A DNA stretch of 64,000 nt from Cyclobacterium sp. 1_MG-2023 (GTDB taxonomy: Bacteria > Bacteroidota > Bacteroidia > Cytophagales > Cyclobacteriaceae). Position numbers and translations under genes: made by a program. Shown here piece after piece: positions 25,411 to 32,591 of this stretch. The DNA lies in contig NZ_JAUOPC010000014.1 of NCBI RefSeq assembly GCF_030546805.1, forward strand, positions 1 to 64,000, given 5' to 3'. Numbering within the stretch: position 1 is the stretch's first letter; every line of letters starts with the position of its first letter. The notes under the pieces are model-generated. The model worked only from the letters and a program-made list of their open reading frames with translations. It had not been told where the DNA came from and did not search any database.

Positions 25411-25749
25411 ATGAAAAAAATTGAAGCTTTAATTAGAACTTCGAAATTTGATGAAATCCACAAATGCCTTTCTGGTTTAGGTGTAAAATTTCTGACCTTT
25501 TATGAAGTGAAGGGTATGGGCTTGCAACATGCAAAAATGCAACACTACCGTGGTGTGGCATATGAACCAACATTTATTCCCAGAACAAAACTGGAAATCG
25601 TTGTACAGGATGACTTAGAAGATAAAGTGGTTGCCTGTATTCTCAACGAGGGCAGAACAGGAGAAGTAGGAGACGGAAAAATATTTGTTTACGATGTAGA
25701 GAAAGCCTTTAGAATCAGAAATGACGAAACAGGCGAGAGCGCACTTTAA
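25411..25749 (+). CDS. glnK: P-II family nitrogen regulatory protein (GlnK-like)
   Basis: A 112-residue P-II signal protein. The T-loop keeps Tyr51 (HYRGVAY), the site of uridylylation in proteobacteria, and the B-loop reads GRTGEVGDGK with Lys90. It would sense 2-oxoglutarate and ATP/ADP and bind the ammonium channel encoded 54 bases downstream, blocking it when nitrogen is ample. The linkage to amt is the classic arrangement. Whether it is uridylylated here is unknown. Confidence 0.93.
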   Translation: MKKIEALIRTSKFDEIHKCLSGLGVKFLTFYEVKGMGLQHAKMQHYRGVAYEPTFIPRTKLEIVVQDDLEDKVVACILNEGRTGEVGDGKIFVYDVEKAFRIRNDETGESAL

Positions 25750-25803
25750 TTTTTATCTCTTCACATCATTACAATTAAAAAACTTATTAAACATATTAAT
25801 TAA

Positions 25804-27036
25804 ATGACTCAGGAATTATTTACCATTAACAACCTATGGATTATGGTGGCGACCATTTTGGTCTTCATCATGCACCTGGGTTTTGCTGCACTGGAAGCCG
25901 GACTTACCAGAGCCAAAAACACTGTTAACATCCTATTTAAGAACACAATTATTCCAGCCATTGGCTTATTAACCTATGCATTCATCGGATTCAACTTAAT
26001 GTATCCCGGCGAAATGTTTGCCGGAGGTTTCTTCGGGTTTGGCGGCTTAGGATTAAGCTTACCTGAGGGATGGGATACTTCTGCTTACAGCGAAGGTTAC
26101 ACCTTCTTTACGGACTTTATATTCCAAGCCATGTTTGCTGCTACTGCCGCAACTATTGTTTCAGGAGCTGTAGCTGAGCGTATAAAGCTAGGGCCATTTA
26201 TTTTCTTTTCCATTCTATACGTGGGTATATGCTACCCTATCGCGGGTATGTGGAAATGGGGCGGAGGATTCTTAGATACTTTATCTACTCCATTTTATGA
26301 CTTTGCCGGTTCCACTATCGTCCATTCAGTTGGTGGATGGGGAGCAGTAATCGGGGCCTACCTTTTAGGTCCAAGAATTGGTAAATACAGCAATGGTAAA
26401 ACCAATGCGATCCCTGGTCACAATATACCTTTAGCCGTTTTTGGAGTATTTTTATTGTGGTTTGGATGGTTTGGTTTTAATGGAGGGTCTGTATTATCAG
26501 CCGATCCGGGAACTGTATCATTGGTATTTGTAACTACAGCCTTGGCCGGTGCTGCCGGAGCTTTTGGAGCTTTACTTGCATCTTATCTAAAATTCAAAGC
26601 ATATGACATCACCATGGTACTCAACGGTATCTTGGCAGGCCTTGTAAGTATTACCGCCGGAGCAGATTTAATGTCTCCCACTGAAGCAGTAATCATTGGT
26701 TTCATTGGCGGAATCCTTGTTGTATTTGGTGTTATCTTGTTTGACAATATTAAAATTGATGATCCGGTAGGTGCCATTTCTGTACACCTTATTTGCGGAA
26801 TTTGGGGAACACTTGCGGTAGGTATTTTCGGAGACCTTGCCAGTGGATCACAGATAGTATCACAACTAATTGGAATAGTATCTATAGGCGCACTTTGTAT
26901 CGCCTTCAGCTTTATACTTTTCTTCCTTCTGAAGAAAACCACAGGAATTAGGGTTGACGAACAAGAAGAAACCGAAGGACTTGACATCAACGAGCATGGC
27001 ATGCATGCTTATCCTGATTTTGAAACTAAAGAATAA
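25804..27036 (+). CDS. amt: Ammonium transporter
   Basis: A 410-residue, 11-helix ammonium channel. Family marks include HLGFAALEAGLTRAKN in the first helix, FAGSTIVHSVGGWGAVIGAYLLGPR carrying one pore His, and AISVHLICGIWGTLAVGIFG carrying the second. The C-terminal tail is acidic and cytoplasmic, as expected for the P-II contact region. It moves ammonium across the inner membrane. It is in an operon with glnK and is followed by a strong terminator at 27064-27095. Confidence 0.96.
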   Translation: MTQELFTINNLWIMVATILVFIMHLGFAALEAGLTRAKNTVNILFKNTIIPAIGLLTYAFIGFNLMYPGEMFAGGFFGFGGLGLSLPEGWDTSAYSEGYTFFTDFIFQAMFAATAATIVSGAVAERIKLGPFIFFSILYVGICYPIAGMWKWGGGFLDTLSTPFYDFAGSTIVHSVGGWGAVIGAYLLGPRIGKYSNGKTNAIPGHNIPLAVFGVFLLWFGWFGFNGGSVLSADPGTVSLVFVTTALAGAAGAFGALLASYLKFKAYDITMVLNGILAGLVSITAGADLMSPTEAVIIGFIGGILVVFGVILFDNIKIDDPVGAISVHLICGIWGTLAVGIFGDLASGSQIVSQLIGIVSIGALCIAFSFILFFLLKKTTGIRVDEQEETEGLDINEHGMHAYPDFETKE

Positions 27037-27063
27037 TTCGGACTACAGCTATATAAAAGTTGA

Positions 27064-27095
27064 AAAACAGGCAGATAGTATCTGCCTGTTTTTTT
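27064..27095 (+). terminator. Rho-independent terminator after amt
   Basis: Stem AAACAGGCAGA with TCTGCCTGTTT around a TAGTA loop, followed by a run of Ts. It begins 28 bases after the amt stop codon. Confidence 0.92.
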
Positions 27096-27451
27096 TGTCC
27101 TGTATTTCCAAAAACCAATCCATTATATGCCCTTCTACTTTTTCACTTAGGGCAACTTATCAATAGCATTAATCAATAGTAACAGCAATTATTACCTACT
27201 CGAAGACCTCAACACATCGGGTAAAGCTTTCACACCACCTCCACCTACCAACCCTAAAAAGAAAGTAAGCCACATTGGAGACAATACCATATTAGTTGAA
27301 ATCCAGGTTATTTCTCATTCCTGAGAATTTAAATCAGGCATTGGTCTACAACTTCTTTGGATTGTAGACTTCTTTAATTATGAAAATACCTAGTTGTTTC
27401 CTTGTAAGAAGTCTATTAAGAAAAAGCTCGTTACCACAAGTAATAAAGACA
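27096..27451. other. Intergenic region with a possible 32-codon ORF
   Basis: No recognised gene. On the minus strand, 27192-27290 could encode a 32-residue hydrophobic, glycine-rich peptide starting at an ATG (27288-27290). There is no other support for it. The rest is AT-rich sequence between two terminators. Confidence 0.3.
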
Positions 27452-27482
27452 TAAAAAAAGAGCGACTTCCGCCGCTCTTTTT
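27452..27482 (-). terminator. Rho-independent terminator after the M1 peptidase gene
   Basis: Stem AAAAAAGAGCG with CGCTCTTTTTT around a short loop. It lies 15 bases past the peptidase stop when read on the minus strand. Confidence 0.88.
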
Positions 27483-27497
27483 TATGTTCCTTAGCCT

Positions 27498-29825
27498 TTA
27501 TTTCTTTTCTTTCTTCATAGGGCTGGGACCGGAAGAAGTTCCCCTACCGGCAGCTCCTTGCTTGAACATTTCAAACTTAGAAGGTATAAATCTTTGAGGC
27601 CAGTAATTATTGGCCGCATCAATATCTGCTGTTTCACGGTATGGATCCAAAACGATCTGAACTACTTCTTTATCCTTTGCAAATACCTTGGTAACCTTAT
27701 ACTCATCCATTCTCCAAATTTGAGCAGGAATTGTTTCCACCTCACTTGTCCCATCCACATACTGAAATTCAATGATTATTGGCATCACCAGTCCACCAAT
27801 ATTTTCAAAAGATATCTCGTAAAAGTTGAGTCCACTGTCTAACATTTCAAGTTCTTCTTTCCTCAATTGGCTCCTAAAGGCCTTGTATGCGCTCTCCTCC
27901 TCAGGCCATATTTTAAACCTTTCAAACTTATTGTAAAAATCCCCCACAGCAGGGTCAGCTTCCAAATAAGTTTGGGCTATATCCTCTTTATTTCTTGTCC
28001 TTGTTATGTAGGACTCTTCATGTTCGTAGGCTGTTTTAGCATCTTGCTTGACCTCACTTGGCTTTTTGCTATCAATTTTGTACCATTTCACATCTTTAAT
28101 AGCTATATCTACCGGTTCAGTTCCAAAAAACCATCCACGCCAAAACCAGTCCAAATCTATGGCAGAAGCATCCTCCATTGTTCTGAAAAAATCATCGGGA
28201 GTAGGGTGCTTAAACATCCACCTTTGTGCATACTTTTTAAAGGCAAAATCGAATAGTTCTCTACCCATAATTGTTTCCCTTAAAATATTAAGGGCTGTTG
28301 CCGGTTTTGCGTAAGCATTAGCCCCAAACTGTATGATGTTTTCAGAGTTGGTCATGATCGGCTCTAATAAGTGCTTCTCTCCTTTCATATAAGGGACAAT
28401 TTTATGCGCGGGGCCTCTTCTTGAGGGATAATCTCTTTGCCATTCCTGCTCTGCCATAAATTGCATAAAGGTATTCAATCCTTCATCCATCCAAGTCCAT
28501 TGTCTTTCGTCTGAATTGACAATCATTGGGAAAAAATTATGGCCAACCTCATGAATAATTACTGAAATCATTCCATATTTAATGGCTTCAGTATAGGTAC
28601 CGTCTTTGTCCGGCCTTCCATAATTAAAACATATCATTGGATATTCCATTCCATTGGATGCTTCCACGGAAATGGCTTTAGGATAAGGATAATCAAAAGT
28701 TTTGGCAGAATAGGACTTCAGTGTGTGTGCTACAACTTTGGTAGAATATTGTCCCCAGAGCGGATTGGCCTCCTTTGCATAATAAGACATGGCCATTACC
28801 TCTTTGCCATTCTCTAATTGAACTGCCATGGCATCCCAAATAAATTTTCTTGAAGATGTCCAAGCAAAGTCCCTTACGTTCTCCGCATGAAAAACCCAAG
28901 TACTTTTTTCAGTGGACCTTTTCTTTTCAAGCTTTTCGGCTTCAGCCTGTGAACGGATTATTACAGGTTCATCAAAGGACGATTTGGCCTGCTCCCAACG
29001 GTCCAATTCTTTTTGACTTAAAACATCGGCAGGGTTTTGCAAAACACCTGTAGCTCCAACCATATGATCTGAAGGTACAGTAATGGCTACTTTATAATCC
29101 CCAAAGACCAAGGCAAATTCTCCTCTACCTACAAATTGTTTGTTTTGCCAGCCTTCAAAGTCTGAATAAACCGCCATTCTAGGAAACCACTCTGCTACGG
29201 TATAGATATAATTTCCATCTTCTTCAAAATATTCATACCCCGGTCTGGTAGCTAAAAATCCGGTCCTGTCATGACTATTGAAACTCCAGGCCATATTGAA
29301 TTCAAACTTTTCTCCCGGCATTAATGGCTCTGGTAGATCCAACCTCATCATGGTTAAATTAACCGTGGCGGGTATATCATTACCATTGGCATCTGTAACA
29401 GAATAAATTTTTAGACCCAAATCCATATCATGCCATATGATATCCTCCAATTGACCTAAATTCATTTTTGGGTGAATTTTATTGGAAGCGATTTTTGGTG
29501 TTTCAGAGTCTTTATCCCTTTGGTTTTGATCCAATTGCACCCATAAGTAATCCAAAGGATCAGGGGATTGGTTGTAATAGGTCACTTTTTCTTTACCACT
29601 GATGGATTGATTTTCATCATTTAACTCCACCTCTATTTCATAATCTGCCCTTTGCTGCCAATATTCATGACCAGGGGCTCCAGAGGCTGTGCGGTAAACA
29701 TTTGGCGAGCGAAGGTCGGTACCTAGTTGCTCAAACCTATTGCCATGTCTTTGTTCATCGACCTGTGCATAAGCCCCGATATTACTCGTTAATATTAGCA
29801 GAAAAAAGAATATAGTTTGCTTCAT
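27498..29825 (-). CDS. M1 family zinc metallopeptidase, exported
   Basis: A 775-residue aminopeptidase N-like enzyme with a signal peptide ending GAYAQ. The zinc site is HEVGHN, followed by the third ligand region WTWMDEGLNTF about 20 residues on, the classical HEXXH-x18-E arrangement. The N-terminal ~250 residues form the beta-sandwich domain typical of M1 peptidases. The C-terminal third lacks the long helical domain of PepN and is beta-rich (EIPAQIWRMDEYKVT...). It would trim peptides in the periplasm. Upstream on the same strand lies a HupE/UreJ gene and divergent to that a DUF6702-like gene, a grouping I recall from other Bacteroidetes. The start at 29823-29825 begins the signal peptide. 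Confidence 0.92.
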   Translation of the reverse strand: MKQTIFFFLLILTSNIGAYAQVDEQRHGNRFEQLGTDLRSPNVYRTASGAPGHEYWQQRADYEIEVELNDENQSISGKEKVTYYNQSPDPLDYLWVQLDQNQRDKDSETPKIASNKIHPKMNLGQLEDIIWHDMDLGLKIYSVTDANGNDIPATVNLTMMRLDLPEPLMPGEKFEFNMAWSFNSHDRTGFLATRPGYEYFEEDGNYIYTVAEWFPRMAVYSDFEGWQNKQFVGRGEFALVFGDYKVAITVPSDHMVGATGVLQNPADVLSQKELDRWEQAKSSFDEPVIIRSQAEAEKLEKKRSTEKSTWVFHAENVRDFAWTSSRKFIWDAMAVQLENGKEVMAMSYYAKEANPLWGQYSTKVVAHTLKSYSAKTFDYPYPKAISVEASNGMEYPMICFNYGRPDKDGTYTEAIKYGMISVIIHEVGHNFFPMIVNSDERQWTWMDEGLNTFMQFMAEQEWQRDYPSRRGPAHKIVPYMKGEKHLLEPIMTNSENIIQFGANAYAKPATALNILRETIMGRELFDFAFKKYAQRWMFKHPTPDDFFRTMEDASAIDLDWFWRGWFFGTEPVDIAIKDVKWYKIDSKKPSEVKQDAKTAYEHEESYITRTRNKEDIAQTYLEADPAVGDFYNKFERFKIWPEEESAYKAFRSQLRKEELEMLDSGLNFYEISFENIGGLVMPIIIEFQYVDGTSEVETIPAQIWRMDEYKVTKVFAKDKEVVQIVLDPYRETADIDAANNYWPQRFIPSKFEMFKQGAAGRGTSSGPSPMKKEKK

Positions 29826-29935
29826 AGTACACAAATTTCACTAATTAAATTAATTATAAATCCTATCCGATTAAAGATGAATTTACTGAAATTACATTAA
29901 AATTGCTTGAAAAACCGGCATTATTGTATGGAATG

Positions 29936-30517
29936 CTACCAATACACACTGTCCAATAAAATCATAAAAGACATTCCCAGTATTATTGATGATATCACCA
30001 ATACCCATTCTTTTCTATTGACCCGAAAAATGCCTGTGATCAAAGTAGATGCCAACAAAAACAACACAACAATCACTACTTGCCCTACTTCAAGCCCTAG
30101 GTTAAAAGCCAATAGAGGAGTGAAAATAGATTGCTCTTTACCCAATAATGTTCTTAAGTAATTGGAAAAACCAAGTCCATGTATCAAACCGAAACAAAGC
30201 GCAAATAAATAATTGATCTGAACTCCTCTTCCCGAAGAAGATTTAGGCTTAAAGATATTTACCAAGGCAGTAATGGCAATGGTTACCGGGATCAAAAATT
30301 CCACTAAATCTGTATTCACACGGATCACATTCAGTGTGGCAAGCGCCAAGGTTAAGGAATGACCGATTGTAAAGGCCGTTACCAACACAAGGATTCTGCC
30401 CCAATCCTTTAACATGTACACAACTGCCAATGCCAAAACAAAAAGAATATGATCAAAACCTTTTAGATCCAAAATATGCTGGATACCCAGATTAAAATAC
30501 AACTGAAATTGGTTCAT
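29936..30517 (-). CDS. HupE/UreJ family membrane protein
   Basis: A 193-residue protein with about six hydrophobic segments. The N-terminal block GIQHILDLKGFDHILFVLAL and the ILVLVTAFTIGHSLTLAL stretch are typical of HupE/UreJ proteins, whose histidines may bind nickel or another metal. In other bacteria members import nickel for hydrogenase or urease, but no such enzyme is visible here. It is 110 bases upstream of the M1 peptidase and divergent from the DUF6702-like gene. A metal-linked role together with the metallopeptidase is a possible reading, but only inference. Confidence 0.85.
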   Translation of the reverse strand: MNQFQLYFNLGIQHILDLKGFDHILFVLALAVVYMLKDWGRILVLVTAFTIGHSLTLALATLNVIRVNTDLVEFLIPVTIAITALVNIFKPKSSSGRGVQINYLFALCFGLIHGLGFSNYLRTLLGKEQSIFTPLLAFNLGLEVGQVVIVVLFLLASTLITGIFRVNRKEWVLVISSIILGMSFMILLDSVYW

Positions 30518-30608
30518 AAGAATTAGGCGATTTATTTACTATAGGTTTTAAAATTTTGTTGTAATATTAACGCATTATTCGCACATTATTAAAAAACAAC
30601 CCCTATTA

Positions 30609-31100
30609 ATGCTTGTAATTCAACTATTCTTAGTTCTCTTTTCTTTCGAATTGGAAGCCCACCCTTTTTATATAAGCCTTACTGACATGGTGTATAACGA
30701 TGATCGGCAGCGAATAGAGATTGCTCAAAAGATATTTTGGAATGATATGGAGGTTGCACTTTCCAATGCATCAGGCCAACAGGTTAATTTTCTTCGCCCG
30801 GAAAATCCGGAAGAGCTGGAGCAAATAATTGAAAAGTATATACTTCATCATAATAAAGTGGAGGTAAATGGAAAGCCTGTAAATCTCAGCTACCTGGGAC
30901 ATGAAATAGAGGAAGATGCTGCTTGGTTTTATATGGAATCAGAAGAAGTGGCAGTTCCCCAGCAAGTAACCATTTTTAACTCTTTATTGATAGCGGATTT
31001 TCCCACCCAACAAAACATTATCAATTTTTATAAAAACCGCAAACCGAAGAGTCTAATAACTAGAAAAGACAAAACCAGCGGTCTTTTAGAACTGGATTAA
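30609..31100 (+). CDS. DUF6702-like small exported protein
   Basis: A 163-residue protein with a short N-terminal hydrophobic segment (LVIQLFLVLFSF) and mature start near EAHPFYIS. It reads like the DUF6702 family, which is beta-rich and has a characteristic AHPFYISLTDM start and RIEIAQKIFWNDMEVAL block. The function is unknown. It is divergent from the HupE/UreJ gene across 91 bases and near the M1 peptidase. The family call rests on memory of the opening motif and on context. Confidence 0.7.
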   Translation: MLVIQLFLVLFSFELEAHPFYISLTDMVYNDDRQRIEIAQKIFWNDMEVALSNASGQQVNFLRPENPEELEQIIEKYILHHNKVEVNGKPVNLSYLGHEIEEDAAWFYMESEEVAVPQQVTIFNSLLIADFPTQQNIINFYKNRKPKSLITRKDKTSGLLELD

Positions 31101-31103
31101 ACA

Positions 31104-31139
31104 AAAAAGGTCACTCCCCATCTGAGAGTGACCTTTTTT
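31104..31139. terminator. Bidirectional terminator
   Basis: Stem AAAAAAGGTCACTC with GAGTGACCTTTTTT and a short loop, flanked by A and T runs. It lies between the convergent DUF6702-like and susD-like genes. Confidence 0.9.
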
Positions 31140-31151
31140 AAGTTTAGTAAA

Positions 31152-32579
31152 TTATTCGTATCCGGGGTTTTGAACCAAACCAGTATTGATATCCAATTCC
31201 CTTTGAGGGATCGGAAGAATGGTTTTGTTTTCTCCCGGCTTAGACGCATCAAAATACGTGTCACCTTCAGGTCTAAGTGGTAAATTATTTCTCAAAAGAT
31301 CCATCCTTCGGTGACCTTCAAAAGCCAATTCCTTTCTTCTTTCTTCAAGGATTTGAGCAATAAAGGCATCTTCACTATCAAAATCTCCAGCACTGAAAAT
31401 TTCAAGACCGGCTCTTTCTCTTAGCTCATTGATCAATTCCAATGACTCATCATTGATCCCGTTAAGCTGCGCCAAGGCTTCTGCCCTATTCAGCACAACT
31501 TCTGTAGTCCTAATGATAGGGGAATTGTCAGAGTGGGTAACCACGTCAGGGAATTTAGTTGTATAAAGTAAAGATACACCCTCAGCGTTTACATTTTCCT
31601 TAGAAAGGGCTGTTAGCCTTTCATCGCTTGCAGCGTAGGCTTCCAATAGGTAGTCAGAAAAAGGAGCATCACCCCTTCCACCATCTTCTGCAGAATTGTA
31701 GTAGGAACCCCAACCACCTGAGCCGGTTCTTCCATTATCAATTTCAGAATTCTGAATTGAAAACACATACTCGCTATTGTTCTCACCCCAAAAGTTATAA
31801 TTGCTTGCTAGGCCATAAACATCTTCAGCATCAAGTACAGCTTTGGCTTTCTCTGCGGCCAATTGCCACTCTCCTCTATAAAGGTGGATCCTAGAAAGCA
31901 AAGCATTGGCTGCGCCTTTAGTCGCCCTTCCTCTAGTGAAAGCAGAAGTAGCATAAGTATCGGGCAAATCAGCAACAATTTCATTTAGTTCATTGATAAT
32001 AAAAGCATGAACTTCTCCTACAGTATTTCTGGAGTAACCTGTGATTTCTCCGGAAAAAGCATCAGTAACAATAGGAATACCCAAGGCATCCTCACCACCT
32101 ACATTTACCGGCTGAGCATAAAGATTAACCAATTGAAACATCAGTAAAGACCGCATGAACTTTGCCTCAGCCACATACTGGTTTCTTTCTTCAGTTGTAA
32201 GCGTTTCATCCGGAGAATCAGGGGTAAAAGCTACCACTGCATTGGCTGCTAAAATTGCACGGTAATGTGCTTTCCATAAATCCCTTAGGGTAACATTATC
32301 TGCCTGAGTTGTGTAGATATTGATTTCCTGTAGGGTAGGAAAAGAACCTATAAACCTCACATTGTCAGACTGAAAGTCAGCGATAACCTGAGGCAAAGAG
32401 CCAAATACCTCCCATTCCTGGGTCAAAGAATAAACACCTAATAATGAACCCTCCACTGACTGTTTATCAGCAAATGCGAGCTCTGTTGAAAGGGATTGCT
32501 GGGGATCAATGTCAAGATTCTCGCAAGAGAATAGACTTCCAAACAAACCTATAAATAATATTGTTTTTAAATTTTTCAT
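31152..32579 (-). CDS. SusD/RagB family nutrient-binding outer membrane lipoprotein
   Basis: A 475-residue lipoprotein with lipobox LFGSLFSC (Cys near residue 19). The N-terminal region (NLDIDPQQSLSTELAFADKQSVEGSLLGVYS) and the C-terminal RRKELAFEGHRRMDLLRN block, followed by LPIPQRELDINTGLVQNPGY, are classic SusD features. It binds an oligosaccharide or other nutrient at the cell surface and sits over the SusC pore. It is transcribed just after susC (12-base gap). No glycoside hydrolase is adjacent, so the substrate is open. Confidence 0.95.
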   Translation of the reverse strand: MKNLKTILFIGLFGSLFSCENLDIDPQQSLSTELAFADKQSVEGSLLGVYSLTQEWEVFGSLPQVIADFQSDNVRFIGSFPTLQEINIYTTQADNVTLRDLWKAHYRAILAANAVVAFTPDSPDETLTTEERNQYVAEAKFMRSLLMFQLVNLYAQPVNVGGEDALGIPIVTDAFSGEITGYSRNTVGEVHAFIINELNEIVADLPDTYATSAFTRGRATKGAANALLSRIHLYRGEWQLAAEKAKAVLDAEDVYGLASNYNFWGENNSEYVFSIQNSEIDNGRTGSGGWGSYYNSAEDGGRGDAPFSDYLLEAYAASDERLTALSKENVNAEGVSLLYTTKFPDVVTHSDNSPIIRTTEVVLNRAEALAQLNGINDESLELINELRERAGLEIFSAGDFDSEDAFIAQILEERRKELAFEGHRRMDLLRNNLPLRPEGDTYFDASKPGENKTILPIPQRELDINTGLVQNPGYE

Positions 32580-32591
32580 CGTAAAGCTTTT

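Noticed and set aside
26583-27002. 139-codon minus-strand frame inside amt
   Set aside because: Lies wholly within a well-supported ammonium transporter, with no family signal of its own.
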